Below are positions 30,988 to 44,582 of a stretch of 64,000 nt of DNA, piece by piece. The stretch lies in NCBI GenBank assembly GCA_021399445.1, contig JAJTUQ010000004.1:3782001-3846000 (forward strand), written 5' to 3'. The position numbers and the translations under genes are program-made. Source of the stretch: Xylogone sp. PMI_703. Lineage: Eukaryota > Ascomycota > Leotiomycetes. Numbering within the stretch: the first letter of the stretch is position 1; each line of letters starts with the position of its first letter. The notes beneath the pieces were generated by a model, which saw only the letters and a program-made list of their open reading frames with translations, had not been told where the DNA came from and did not search any database.

Positions 30988-33900
30988 TTGAGCTGGCCGG
31001 GGCGATTTGTTGTTGTTGTTTTTTTCTAGGGGGAAATGATGATGTGGTCGAGGTGAGGGAAGGGAGGAAAGTGTGTGAGCTGGGAGATTTGTTTCGGGCG
31101 GGCAGTTGGAAAAACGAGCTTTGGTGCGCGCCGGCTGCTGCTTGCTGCGAGGAAACGGGGATGGGTGAGATTTTCCGTGCAAAAACCACCAGAATTCTGG
31201 GGCGTGTTTTGGGCCGGGGGGAGGCGCAAGGAAGAGCCAAAAAAGACGGTCTTATTTTCCTATTCTCCCTTCTCCTGTCTGTCGCTCTCTTTGGCCGCGC
31301 AACGTAAAGGGAAGATGCGGTCCAGGTGGTATTACAGGACAGCTAACAAGCACAGTCCACGACTATCGTAGACTAGTAGGTTGCGTGCAGTTACGTCTTG
31401 CTGCTACTGCTGTGATATGCTGATCGAGGCGGTGGTTGACTACGGAGTAGTTTGTAGTTTTGGTGGTCGAGTGGTCGAGTGGTTGTAGCAGGGAGATAGT
31501 AATGATGGAGAAAAAGAGTTACAGTAAAAATCCAAAGGAGGAAAACAATCAAAAGAGCAGAACAACCCGAAAGCGTTTACTGCCTTGTCTGAGAGTAGTG
31601 ATCCCTTGGTCGTTTTGTTCCTGCACCACGATCTTCGTAGCGACGACGGTAGCGACGGGGGAGGCGAACTGGGACCCAGAGGGAAAAGAGGAGCTGGGAA
31701 AGGCCAGAAATGCGTTTGTGGGTTTTTTCTTCTTTGGTGGATGGTGGCGGGCACAGCACCAAATCGTCGCTGCTGGATTTCTGTTCGCGGTGGAGTTGCT
31801 CCTCTTAGCACGGGTGGAGCAGCCGCCAGCGACGTCAGGGTTTTCGCTGTCTGTTACTTTCGTAGTGTGTCCTACGGATCCCCTCGAGCCCCTCTGTGTA
31901 TTTTCGTGGATGCTGCGATGCTGCCCCTAGAGCAGAAAAGAGGCAAGAGCAATGTCATGCAATGCACTTATGCGTAGTCCGCTGTGGCCCTGAGTGGCGC
32001 CTGCGACACCAGAGTCAGCAAAAACCCACCAGCGGTCGCCCAGCACGACGGCCACTCGCAGCTCCCAGGTCTCGAGGGGGCACCGGTCGTGTCGCTGCGG
32101 CCAGAATTAGCTCGCGCGGCTCTCTGGCCTGGAATGGCTGGCGCTGCTGGCGTTTCCTGCTCCTCCTTTCTCCAGCAGATGCGCAGCGCAAAAACTTGGG
32201 GATAACCCAGGCTCGCCCACGGCTGCAGCAAGGGCCCTGGCAGGTGCAGATGCGCAAGATGTGCTGTGTGTGGACCAAACGGCTGGCGTTGCAAAAAAGT
32301 AAAGAAAAATCAGACCTCGAGAGGCGGTCAAGGCGATGGGGGAAAGCCTGTTACTGTGGTAGATGGCTTGATAGCTTGGTTGCTTGGTTGATTTGCTTTG
32401 CTTTGCTTCACAGGGACGGCTTGGATCGCGGGATCTCTTCAAGGGCGGGAATCTGAAGAAGAAACCAACAGCAGTGAATTGGTGGGAGTTTTGCTGATGT
32501 TGGTTATGTGGCTAGCACTGTACAGTACAAGGAGGTCTCAAACGCAACTCGAACTGCTGGCGATGGAGCTGGGATTGTGCCCCGCCGTAAACAGCAGCTG
32601 CAAGCGTGTACGTTTCCTAGTCGGGATTACCAGTGTTGTTTAGTTGATTAGTTGATTAGATGATGATGATGTTGACGATGGCGATGATGTGAGTTGATGA
32701 TGTTCGTGATGACGCTGTTGATGATGAAAGAGACCGGGTTGAGGGGAGACGGGAGAGAAGTAGCACGAGTAGCTCCCTCAGCTCCTGTTGCGAATTTCAG
32801 CGTAATGATGCGTGGTTGGAGAGGCCGGTCGGTACGTAACTCGCTAGCCTGGAGCCTGGGGGGAAGAAGCTCGAGCTACGGCAGAGGCGATGATGGCCGG
32901 GGGATTTGGGGATTGGTCGTGTGCGAGTGGACCCGATGATGGGATGGATGCTCTCTCTCCCTCAACCACCGCCGGAGCTGTGAGATCACAGTAGTGCACC
33001 TCGGCCCAGCAGCTGGAGTGCTTGTGAGGAAGTACAGAATACTAAATGTATAGAGAGGTAGGTATATAGGGATATATTGATGTAAAAGATGTATAGATAT
33101 GTAAGATTGAATAAATCATGTAATATACAAAATATCTCCCTTATTACGAGAAAGATGCTGTGTTTGCCCCGGTGAACAAAGAACTGGGAATAATAATGAG
33201 AGAGAGCAAAAAACCCCTCCATCGATGGTGGTCAAGCCCATCCTTCCAGTGCCTCCTCACTGGCCACCCAGCTGCCGGAGCCAGGCTGGCCCAGGGGAGC
33301 TTATTGGTCTGACGTGCAGCAGCTTTTCACCGATCGCTGGTCAGTCAGCAGCCATGAACTTCACTCGAAGGAGCAGCAGAGAGCACTGTCCATGTCCATC
33401 TCTCTCCCTCTCTCGTTGCCCCTCACTTTACCTCATTTCTTCTTCCTTCTTCTGCTGCTACTGCTATAAGTAGTTGATCCAACAAAAAAGCAGAGGCGAA
33501 AATGCACAAATACCAGCCACGCAGATGCTGTTGAAAGTATGCGCCTGTAACAGCTTTGGGCAGTTCCAAAAGGGAGAAAGAGCATGTTTCACGCAGGCGC
33601 CCGCGGCTGGCGGTGGCTAGGGAGGGGGACCAGGCTGGCGGCCTGCCACTGGGGGACCCTCGCGAAGAGGGAACGTGCGACGGACTGGGAAAGGAACTCG
33701 GGCGCATTTGCCCATGGTGGTGGTATCTGCTACACTGCGAGTACCTGGCCAGCTGCTGCGCTGTGCTGGGTGGACTGTGTACATCGCAAGTTGCAGTACA
33801 CAGCGCATTCATTATTACTTGTACGAACACCCACCATCTCCGGAACATCGAACCCTTCAATAAAAAAGCACCAGGTCATCTGAAGTGTGACTTGAGTCTC

Positions 33901-36641
33901 TAGGCAGATGCAAACTCATTTCTGCAGCCTAGATCACTATCGTACGTACAACCCGTACACAGTATGATATCGGTACACGGCAATACAGTTTACCACCACC
34001 GCCACTACTACGATATACAATAACAGTCTTAAGAAGGCATGTACTTGTAGTACGGATGGATGGCGCCTGATACGGATATGGAGTCAAACTCTCGATGGGT
34101 TCCGTTGATGGTCACACAAAAGAGACGTCGGCGGATCTACCAAAAACATCCCAAGCAACACAACCCAACCTAGACACAATTAGGCAACAAACGGATTCCG
34201 TATTCCATGTTCCGCGCCTTGAGTTAATTTATTCAATGGTCGTCGCAAGGGCTGTTACAGGCCAGTATACGCGCTCCAGGATGGATTTGCCCTCTTTCTC
34301 GTACGATCCCGATCGGATCGAGTAGGTAATTAATCACAGTAGTAGTTGATGAGGTCGCGAGGCCATCCCCGGCCATGCTAATTCCTTAGTCTCGCTGCGT
34401 CATCAATGTCCCCTGGTCCTTCCCACGATGACGGGCTTTGGTTCTGCGGCTGCGAGCAGGCAGGAGACGTCCATGCACTCCAAATTCGACGTCCGTATCT
34501 GCCTCCTCGTCAAGACCTCAAAACCCTCTAGGCTTCACTTACTCCGTATTAACTATAAAGCTGGTCTCTCCATCCATCGTCACGGCATTGCTGTCGCCTG
34601 ATCCAGAAGATTAATTCCTGCCTATTATTTCCAAACCCCGTCTCAGCCTCCCGGAGGACGACGGCGCAGGCCTAGAACCCAAGCCACTACCGCGCGCCCT
34701 GTGCCTGGTCGTCGTGTAACCACGCGGGCAGTGCCCCGTCCTGTATAACGACGGCGGGCGCAATTTATTACTGTACAGGAGAGCAAGAGAGGGAGAAGAA
34801 AAAATAAGCCTCTCACGAGACAGGAAAGCTTCTTGAAATGGCAGAGCAGTGATTATCATTACTCGCTTCCTCATTCATCCATCTCTCTTTCACGGTACGG
34901 TACAACATATGAATTATAATTTCTTCTTATTTTTCTTTGTCTCTGTCTTTGTCTTTATCCACTTGCTTTTTCCTCTTTCACTTACATACTCCGTGCACGA
35001 TAATCGCAAGCCAATCTTTCTTCGGACCATCACATGGCATCGTCTCGGAGATTTTCGACCTCGACTTCCCCCATATCAAATCTCGCGAAGTCATAGCGAG
35101 CCAGGGCAAAAGAGCCGTGGGAATAATCCCCAGGGTGGCGCACGCACAAACAGCTCCAATTCTGCGCAAAGGTACACCAACAAGTTAGACCAATAATTTC
35201 GTTTCTTTTCTTGGTGAGATAACCTTTTTCTAATTTTAAAAAAAAAGAAGTTATTTTTTTTACGTTCCAATGACACTTCCCATTTTTGTCCTTCCGCTCT
35301 ATTGTCCTGGATCAAATTTTTCTTTTTTTTTTTCAATCCTCTTCCGATTTAAGCGCAGAGTCGCATCCTCTGTTTCTCTTCCCAGACCGCCCGACAGGGG
35401 GCAACACGATGCAGGGGCCAGGGGGCGTCTTGGGTCACTGCCGAATCTATCCGGCACAGAGAGAAAATACCTCTCCCTTGTACTGTGCAATTATCACGAA
35501 GGATCCGTTCCGATGAACTCTTGGTGAGGTTACTTTTGGTCATGTTACTTTTCAACAATTCTTGCGTTTCAATTTCTCATTCCTACAGAGTAAAGTCCAC
35601 ATCCAACAATTGCAAGATTATCATTTTTCACAAATGCAACTCAATTCCAATTTGTGGGGTTTGCCATCTTCTCTGCATAAAATCTTTCCCCAAAAAACCT
35701 TCGCTTCGGAGGGATGTCAGGTTTGCTGGCATTGCATATACATATGAATTCCTTACCCGGCAGTCCGGGTCCGGTCATGTGAGTTTAATTCGATTAGGAC
35801 AGGCCTCTTAATGGCTCCGTGCTGCTCGTCCATTACTTCTCCACTCCATACTCCATCCCCCAACGTTTTTGGTTCCCTTCTCCGAACCTCAAGACGACGA
35901 AAGTTCCCAAGCGCAGGAATTCTCGGATATGGCAAATTTTGTGGATCTCACTCATCTGTCGGAGGTGCCACGTTGCCGTTGCACCCGCGGAATACACGCC
36001 TAGGGTGTTGTTCTACAGGCTGCTTTGGCGGTGGTATCGTCCTGTATTGTCTATTGTGTTGTTGCTTCTCGAGCTGAGATCAAGAGCTCGAAGACGGCTC
36101 GGAACGGCGGGTGCAGCAAGTCTGTAATAATATCTCCCGAGAGATCCATCTATTGCAAGTGGACGGTGGGAGGAATGCAATGCAGTCCACATTGACCGTT
36201 GCTCCGCCGCATGGATGCTTTGCCAGCACTCTGAGAGATGATAATCCATTGTAACTATTGCCATATTCCTAGACTGGTAAGACGAGAGAGATCTCACACA
36301 AGTCTTCGAACCATGGTACAAAAACTCAACTGTTTGATGAGAAGATCATTCGACTCCAACGGCCGTGCACGTACTCAGAGACCAGCAGGATATCATGCAA
36401 CAATATCACACAGTAAGAGTGCCCTGCATCTCTGCCAGAGCACTGCATGAAATATCATCCTGGGTAGAAGCTACTGCATCAGTATCCTCCGTGCATATAG
36501 AACTTCTTTACATAACCGGACAAACGAGATTTGATCAGAGTAATACAGAGGTAACAAACTCATGAAACCCCAATCAACCTTTTACAGCATGTCTTTACAT
36601 TATAAACCAGAGCAAGGGTATTAATGTCCAAATTAACCATA

Positions 36642-36667
36642 CGATCAATCGATCAATCGATCAATCG
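36642..36667. repeat. CGATCAAT short tandem repeat
   Basis: Three exact copies of CGATCAAT are followed by a partial fourth. It is a small microsatellite in the gene-poor region. Confidence 0.85.
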
Positions 36668-36721
36668 TACGATGAAAACCATCCTTAAAGCAGGTACGCG
36701 TTTCAACCATGTCCGACGTCC

Positions 36722-36743
36722 CGTGTACCGTGTACCGTGTACC
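36722..36743. repeat. CGTGTAC short tandem repeat
   Basis: Three copies of CGTGTAC follow one another, with GTAC-rich sequence after them. Confidence 0.8.
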
Positions 36744-38542
36744 CGTAGTACCGTACAGCACAGCACCAAACCATGTCCTCTCGGCACGGGAATTCAATTT
36801 CAACCAGGAAAAAGAGTTAACAACCCACGAACGGCCGGGCCCTTGCAGTAGTAACCGTAAATCGTACCGTGCGGTATCTTGGCCCGAGAACAGAATCAGC
36901 CCGGTTTTGCTTTTGCCTTTCTGACATCGTATCCAGATTGAGTGTCCTAGTAACTAGTTAATGTGTGCAGAGGTGACTAAACAGGATAGAAAAAGGAAGT
37001 AGAGGTATCGAAATGGGAGGGGAGGATGCTAAGCTAGGATTTTTATTGGGTATGACAAGGTTGACTAAAGGGTGATTGAAGTGAATTGGACTTGACGTTG
37101 GTTTTCTTTTGTTGAATTGCTTTGGGACAAGTGTGGAGACGAGGAGAGAATGTTAGTTGCGTTAGTTTAGTTTAGTTGGTTTGATTCTTGTGCGAGGCGC
37201 CCTGAATGTAATATCAACTGGAGTGGTTCTTGTATTTCCCCTGTAGTGATACACCACTAACACACTCTCCTTTTGTACCGTACATCGGGATTATGCACGA
37301 CCAGCCTGGAATTTTGTACAAATCTATAAACCGATAGCAACTTAATCATCAATCAGTATCTATGTGTTTGCTTCGATGATACAGTTTGTATTATTTATAC
37401 AGGCTAGATATTCGATCATGAGTCTTATTTGCGATATATCTCCGGGAGTAGATAGATTAACCAATTCATATCACATGGCTTACATAAAAGTATGATTAGC
37501 ATAGTCTGATTTGGTCCCTGCACATGTCGACCATAATCAGGACCATGACGGGATCTACTGTAAATGCTAATCAGTGCTACGGTCATCACTTGCATGCTTC
37601 CCTTCCAGCGTCCAAGGGGTAATTCACTGATCCTGTTGAAGTAAAAGTGTGTGGATTACAGAGATATAGCTCGCATTCTACGAAAGAGAAAAGGGAATTA
37701 ATACCGGACGATGGTATTGAATATATCACAGGTACCGAGCCGGGGTGCAGTTTTATAAAGATCATAGTTATATCAAGACTTATCCCGAGAAGAGTGAATT
37801 CGAGCGGAATTCTTAGGTTTAGTTAAATCCCAACCTACAAAAAGAAAGTTCTTGATATGATGAAGAGCGCCAAGAAATACAAACCCAGCCGACGACGTGG
37901 TCGTTCGGAGTACAATGAGAAAGGACGTGATATGAGTCCGACCTTCTATGGGCATACATTGCGTTGGGTAGCTGTCATAAAAGAGAGGCCTACGAAAGAC
38001 GTGAGATATCGGAAGTAAGATGGATAGAAGGCAATACTAACCCTGCGGCAAGTCACACATCGTCATCTGATTTCTGCGTTAAATGCGTTGTCGTTGTCGA
38101 TTTGGTATGCCCTCGTCGTTATGTGATGTCCCGACTCCCTTTGCAGAAATTACAATTTTGTATTATCTCCAGCCCTTCAACGATGACAAGCACGGATGAA
38201 ACCTCATCGACTGCATGCTTGAGTTTGACCTTGTAATTTGTATGGCTTATAAAAAGAGAAACTCGAGACTTTTGATCTTGGAAGATGGCATGCTTTTTTC
38301 TTCTCTAGTATTTAGTGAATATATCTAAATTAGAATTAACTCCCGGAATTGCTTCTCCTTATGACCCAGCATCCTCTTAACTAAGCCCAGTGAATCAGCA
38401 GATAGTGATATAGCATCCAAAAGTTTCACCGTTGTTAGAAACTACAAGTGAATTTCTGATATCCACCATAGCTTGCCTACCTAGTTAAATGACACCAGCG
38501 AAGAGTAGAAGTCAATTAAGCTGAACGCCTCCAATTAATCAA

Positions 38543-38896
38543 CTAGTTGAACCAGCTCTTCAGCACTGCCTTAATCCAGAAACACAGCCACACATGGATC
38601 TCTTCTCCCGTGACATACATATGGTGGGTGATACGGATGGCATTTTTGTCGCCCTGGTGCGACGCTGGAACTGAAGCGTTTCTGGTTTCACCACTTTGTT
38701 CTGCCGCAGGTGAACTTGCTCTCCCCCCTGAAATCCCTATTTTTAGGGCTTTAGACTTACCTATTGGGGAAACCAGATCATGAAGTTTGTGTCTCTGGGT
38801 TTCGCATACTGCGCATTGGTGGAATGGGCTCTTTTTCTGTTTGTGATGGAGCATAGGGGGAAATCTTGTGGATGATTGCTCCTCTCCTAGTGACAC
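38543..38896 (-). other. 117-aa open frame, doubtful gene
   Basis: The frame is open for 117 codons and has a Cys/His-containing segment (FHQCAVCETQRHKLHDL) and a hydrophobic C-terminus (VWLCFWIKAVLKSWF). I do not recognise it. The Cys/His pattern is too short for a known zinc finger, and codon use gives no clear support. It may be chance. Confidence 0.15.
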
Positions 38897-39079
38897 TCAC
38901 TTCAGCCATCCTTCCTATACTCAGTCTTTTACAGGTCTAACATGGTTTATATTCCGAGTTCCTGACTCTAAAAATACAGTAAAAATCTCCCAACCATTCC
39001 CCCTAGTTACCAGACCCATTATTGAACATCAAAAGGAAATAAGTCATTGCTCTAGCGTATCGTGACCATGCTTCATTAT

Positions 39080-40479
39080 TTAAGCCTGGCCTTTTCCACT
39101 GTTCTTTCCTTTTGCGCCTCCGTTGTTTGAGACTGGGGCTTCTGTCTAAAAGATGGCTTAGCAGGTTGTTCTAGCTTGGAGAAATGTCAATGCTTTAACT
39201 TACGGCAAAAGCTGCTTCTTCAGCCACGACTGCGCTCTGAGCGAGGGCCTGCTGCAGTGTTAGTTTCCTATAGTGTCTATGTATTATGTTGTACATACTG
39301 CTGCTGCGAGACCAGCGCTGCCATTACTTGCTGCCGGGTTTACGAACTACAAGAATTGTTAGCCGAGGAATTGTAAATATGGAAGTACTGGGGAACCATA
39401 CATTAGGATCATTACCAGTGGTAGCGGATGCTGTTGCAGAAGCAGCGGCGGCGGCAGCAGACTGGAGTATGGTTAGCTTCCTACTAGACCTCAACTTTTC
39501 CTATCACAAACCTTTGAAGCTTTAGCCTGGAAGAGAGTTAGTACTGGTTTGACCAGAACAGATGATTTAACTTACTCCTTTCTTTGCCTCTCCATTATGA
39601 TTCTGTTTACGAGCCTCGAGGTCCCGTACTCCAAGGTTCAAACCAGTCAAGCCCTCAATGATCGACTCGATTTGGCTTAGCTGCGAGTTAGAGTTTTGGC
39701 TGTTTCCGTTCCCGTTTCCATTGTTGTTCTAATGAATAATGTCAATGTCTGTCTCTTGATAACGATACCAGGCTATACAAACGTTGTTTGACTGGTTTCC
39801 ATTAGCGTTTCCTTTTCCATTATCTTGTCCGTGGCTGCCCTTGCCATTGTTGTTTGACTGGGTAGAATTGGAAGCATTCACCGATATCGATGCGGTGCCA
39901 TTGTTGGCAGCTCCGTTATTTCCGTTATGGCCATGGCCTTTCTTTGAACCTGCATCGGCAGCCGCAGTGGAGTTTCCAGCATTGTGGTTGCCGTTACCAT
40001 TGCCTTTGCCGTGACTGTTGGCGTTACCATTGCCCGAGTTGCCTTGAGCAGCAGAAACAGTCGAGTTTCCAGCATTGTGGCCGTTGTTAGCATTGCCATT
40101 AGCATTACCCTTGGCGTTACCGTTGCCGTTGTTGCCTTTAGCAGCCGCATTCAGAGCTGCATTGTTCGAGTTTTTCCCGTTGCCGTTACCATTGGCGTTA
40201 CCATTCCCATTCTTATCTGCTTGGCCATTCGATTTACCATTGCCGTTTGCATTGTCGTTTCCAGAGCCTTGCTGTGGAAGAGTTATATCGACAAGATTAC
40301 CGTTCCCTATCAACACTTAGCCTAAGACTATGACCGGAGATGACAAATGTTGTATATCTCTAACCATTCGCATTTGGAAACCTATCCTCAAGAGCATTGA
40401 CTGGGACGGGCAGAGCACGTCCAGAAACAGAGCATGCCGAAATGGCAAGAGCCACTAATAAAGCTCCAACGTTCTTCAT
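39080..40479 (-). CDS. secreted Asn/Gly-rich low-complexity protein, eight exons
   Basis: The model has eight exons (40479-40365, 40306-39783, 39728-39576, 39526-39512, 39461-39402, 39346-39299, 39248-39204, 39145-39080) and gives 341 aa; all introns after the first are phase 0. The N-terminus MKNVGALLVALAISACSVSG is a clear signal peptide. The body is built from GNGNANG-like runs with repeated HNAGNST units, then a short ordered-looking stretch (QLSQIESIIEGLTGLNLGVR) and an Ala-rich tail ending GAKGKNSGKGQA. The exons are tiny (one of 15 nt), but each has a GTRNGT-like donor and a plausible branch site. No family was recognised. It is probably an extracellular or wall-associated low-complexity protein; an effector or adhesive role is speculation. 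Confidence is high for exons 1-3 and moderate for the small 3' exons. Confidence 0.75.
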
Positions 40480-43400
40480 AATGAATGATGCTAAAGAAAG
40501 ACAGCGTCAAGCTGGGTAGAAGAAATGAATGGGAGTTTATAAAAAAGATGAGCACAGCTGCTTGAAGATTAGCTTAGGTCATTAAGGAATAATACACATC
40601 TCAACCAGACTAACCTCTAAGTCGAAAAGAAGGTTGACCTGCAAAGAAAGAAGAATGAAGATACAGAAAAGGATGGGATGAAGAAAGGAGATGGAAGGAG
40701 ATGGGCCATGGCCTTATATCATGAGGATATCATATTTTAACATGCCGTCGAGCCAATCGCATGTTTGCTCCGGGGTGAAACAAGAGATGAATTTAGATCA
40801 ACCTCATAAAAGCTTGATCCGATCACTATTACCACCAGAACTTACTCATCGGGACCCACTAGGAAGGCTGTACACAAGGAGATGTGCAATTTGGCAATGT
40901 TGACATGCCCGATGAATGTGGTTGGAGAGTAAGTTTAAACCTTGGCTATCTCGACACGGTCACTGTTTGACGTGGAGTTTACCGGTCTCAACTCAGCATC
41001 GGATAGCCGATGTCGTTTTGTGAACATGGCAAATCCATGAAATATGGATATAGAGAAGAGGGTATAGTCAGGGGTCAACCGTACCCGAGGTCGAGACCCT
41101 CTTCCAAGACCTGGGGAAGCGATTAATGGCGCAACTGAACAAAACATTGATCGGTAGATCTAGAACAGAACAAGAATAGACATTCTGGGGGCTGTTGCAG
41201 TCGGGGTTTTGTTTGGATGTCTTGCTGATGGAGAGTTCCTGAAGCCTACAGTGTGATCAGGGGTAGCTAGCGAGAGATATCAAACCATCGATCAAACGAG
41301 CCCCGCTCCAGCTTTCAAACATTAGCAGCACTCTGCAACATCTCTCTGTTCATCATTCATGCGGAACTTGAAGAACCGAGTAATGATGGTTTCAACTGTG
41401 CAGCTTAATTCACGTTGTCATCAACTCGTTTGCCATTGGTTTCGAGTAGTGGATAGGAACGTGACTTCGGGATGCGATGTTGGAGGAGGTCGATGAACAC
41501 GCCCGTGCATCTTTTGCAACCATCGATCGCATATTTCTGGCGGAACGCTACAGCACCGAGAGCACCACCTTTCACACCATTTTTATTTACATGGAAGATT
41601 TGCTGTTTTGACACAGACAAAACTTGTGTTGTTTCGATTGTAAGTACTTCAATATTAAGTCCTGTATCATCATGATCTTCGCTGACATGTAGCTTCTGGA
41701 TGACGTCGCCGGCTACCCCAGCGAGCCAGTAGGCATCGCACTACCGCATGAACATGTGGAGCTGACTTTCAGTCAACCAAGTGATGAGGAGTATCAATGT
41801 CTAGTATTCGATAATTGAGCTTGAGCATATACACATCGATATTCTTCTACATTGACAAAGCTTCGAGGTTTGATGAGGTATCCGGAGACACTTCCGGTCT
41901 TTAGTGAGGCTTGTTTTGTCGCCTAGCTGTTACGGTCCTTCGAAGTCCCTGCAGCTTACTGCTTTCCTTGTCTTCATGACGCCTACCAAATCTACACTAG
42001 GCACAGGAAGTCAAAAACTCTATTTGCATGTCGTCAACAAAGCGAAGGTCTAAAGCATAGCTGACGTCTGTAGGTCCAGCTAAAGCCCACTGGGCAAATA
42101 CAGCTGCCGCCGAGGAAGGATACGGGATGCACAGTACACAATACAGCAATGGCTGGCCTCTCTGGCATCGTTCTGAGCAGGCGGCGGCTTGTTTAAATTG
42201 CGAATTTCATCATACGCCGATCCCAGCGCCTCTTTGTCTCGCAGATGCCCGATGCTCTCTGGGACCATCACTGATCACTGATGTATACTTCAATATCGAG
42301 AGATTTACAAAGCGACAGTGTCATCACCATGAGAGCTGCAGAGAGTTGATTGCAAAGCGCCAATCCAGCTGATCCTTCCTTTGTCCCAGGACAACAAGGC
42401 TGGCGCTTTCAGGTTTTCTCAGAGCAGTCGATTTGGCGCGCAGCCTTACGAAGGGATGGCAGGAGCATGTTTGCGGAGGCGCCCAGGAGCCCTGCCAGGA
42501 GCATGCATTGGGCGCTCGTAAGTGCTGATCGCCTCGAGCCCCCGGAAGTGTCGAGATGAGCCGTGTCTGGCCGATAACGGACGCTGCCCAATCGGCATGA
42601 CGGACTTACGAGAAATAGGGGCTCGCTTCCTGGTGGCTGTACCTAGGCATCAACGCCCATTCTTGGAGGCTGAAATCCTCCTTCCCATTCTTTATTTCCG
42701 GGGGATTCTACCAAAGCAAACATCTTGCATCACCACTGAAAGGGAGCTTTTACTTGGTAAGTTGGCGATTACTTTCAGCCCTTTCTATGATCTTTCTTTG
42801 TCCCATCTATTTATGGGGGTTTACGTTTTGTTTGGCTGCAAATGCATGTTTTGTGTCAGTCTTCTCTGGCGGTGCGAGAATTTTTGCGAAGGTTTTGTGC
42901 CCCAGGACTGATCCCTGCGACCTTTCCATTCGACGCTTCTCATTCGCCATCGCGCAAAATCTTGTGAGTCATCGAGCCTCGTCTGACACGGCAACCATCC
43001 ACTTGGGAATTAATGCATGAAATTGGTCTTCTGGACACATTTTTCCTTTCCTCACCGTGCGCGCTGTTTGAATGCGATCCAAAGTGGGAGGTAAGTATTT
43101 TGGGTACAGAGTATCGTCAGCAGACAAGAGCATCAGCATACTGAAGTGCGAAGACTGATCGAGTGTCGGAGTGCAGGAGACCGATGGAGATTGCGGGCTT
43201 TTTGGGTGTGCTGGCATTTTGCTCTTGTGCGTGGGTCATTACATACCACGGTTGACCCAGCCTGGCGAGCCAGGTTTTCCGCTCGTGGGAGGAAGCGCGT
43301 CTCGGTCGCACCACAGCAACCCAAGGGAACTCGCGATCATCGTAGAATCATGATGAGGACGTGACGATACCGTGCTGCGTAGCTATTTGGGATTTGGGAT

Positions 43401-44582
43401 TTGCTTGTCCGTGGCGTAATTTTATCGCTGTCCAGTCTTTTTGCTGATGGACTGTGTGTGTAATTGTGCCGTGACCGTGTTGTGATCGAGCTGCCCTGGT
43501 TACCACAGTAGTGGAAGAAAACAGAAGAACGCAGAGCTTTGATGGGGAAAAATAAGAGCGGTGCAGTGGCGGCGCAGGGCCGCGTACAAGATGGTCTCGC
43601 CCTTGCCTCCTGCTGGTGGGTGAAACTCAAGGAAGAGATAAAAGGAGACCCAGCGCTTGCCCCGATCGGGCCACTCTGCGACCGGGCGACGCAGCAGCAG
43701 CCGCCGTGATTGGCCTCGGCTAGACGACGCGACGGCGATAAGGGGCCACTAGTGCTGCAGCGATAAAATGCCTGAGGCCGCTACGGATTGCGCCCGGGAG
43801 TACTTAAGCTGGCTGTTGCCCATTTCCTAAAAACCTTTTGCAGCTCGCTTACTATCCAACCCGTTTCCCATCTCCGGTTCATCTTCCAGATTCCTCCCCC
43901 CACTATCTCCGTATTCCGTACTCCGTCATCCATCTGAGCTTCAGTGGTCTGTGACTGGTCGTGCGGTACGGCACATTCATTTCGTGGACATCGACCGGGG
44001 GAATTCACTTTTTCAAAACAACTGTTGCGCAGTTGTGACCGAGCATCTGGTCTGTCATAGAACACCCAGCATCTCCGTCGCTGTCGCAACAAGGCATACA
44101 CTTCTAAGTGTGCCAAGTGAAGTCATCGCGACTTCGTACCAAACCTAATATCCTCTTCCATCACCTCGAGTCCTGAGACCTTCGTCCAGGATAGCCTTGG
44201 TCGAGCAGCGACTGTAGGGGAGACATTGAATTGTTTTTCTCCCACAAACGGTACGACCGACTCTCTTCCTCTCGACAAAGCGAACCACTCCAATACTACA
44301 TATCTATATCCACATATACCCACTTCCACACACATCACCTCTCTCTTCCATCCCCCAAACCCCTCTATCGACGTTCGAGTCGCGCATCAAAGACGCCCTC
44401 TCAACCGTCTAGCTCTCAGCTTTGATATTCCTCCTACTACCTTACTATCTTGACTACCTTCACGCTTGACCTCTTCAAGATCCTGAACATTCGGTCTGAC
44501 TATAGAATCCAATAATAGACTTGCTCTCATACCTTTGCACATAACACCTGTGTCTCATCGTCTCATCTCGTATCGCATCAAG
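40480..44582. other. 4-kb gene-poor region upstream of TBP
   Basis: No gene could be supported. Frames at 41405-41620 (minus) and 42522-42911 (plus) lack recognisable motifs. From about 44240 to 44580 the plus strand is pyrimidine-rich, as in the promoter and leader of a highly expressed fungal gene, here TBP. Confidence 0.45.

Larger units (their letters stand above)
30988..39079. other. 8-kb gene-poor region upstream of GDS1-like gene
   Basis: No gene could be supported. From 31.0 to 33.9 kb the DNA is GC-richer with many overlapping open frames on both strands, a composition effect. From 34 to 39 kb it is AT-richer with T-runs (for example 35312-35330) and short microsatellites. The region probably holds the long promoter and 5' leader of the GDS1-like gene, and perhaps non-coding transcripts. 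A 117-aa frame at 38543-38896 is discussed separately. Confidence 0.45.

Noticed and set aside
31440..32456. Several overlapping open frames of 100-190 codons on both strands
   Set aside because: They occur on both strands at once in GC-rich, stop-poor DNA, have no domains and look compositional; no consistent splice model links them.
39729..40316. Considered whether the GNGN tract might be only a microsatellite rather than coding
   Set aside because: The frame is open throughout, codons vary while residues are kept, and it joins to a signal-peptide exon with a matching phase.
39784..40325. Plus-strand frames opposite the Asn/Gly-rich gene
   Set aside because: They are antisense mirrors of the GNGN repeat (reading as Leu/Pro or Val/Ala runs); the minus strand has the signal peptide and splice sites.
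42522..42911. 129-codon plus-strand frame upstream of TBP
   Set aside because: No recognisable domain, unusual Cys/Phe-rich composition, and no splice partners; probably chance.
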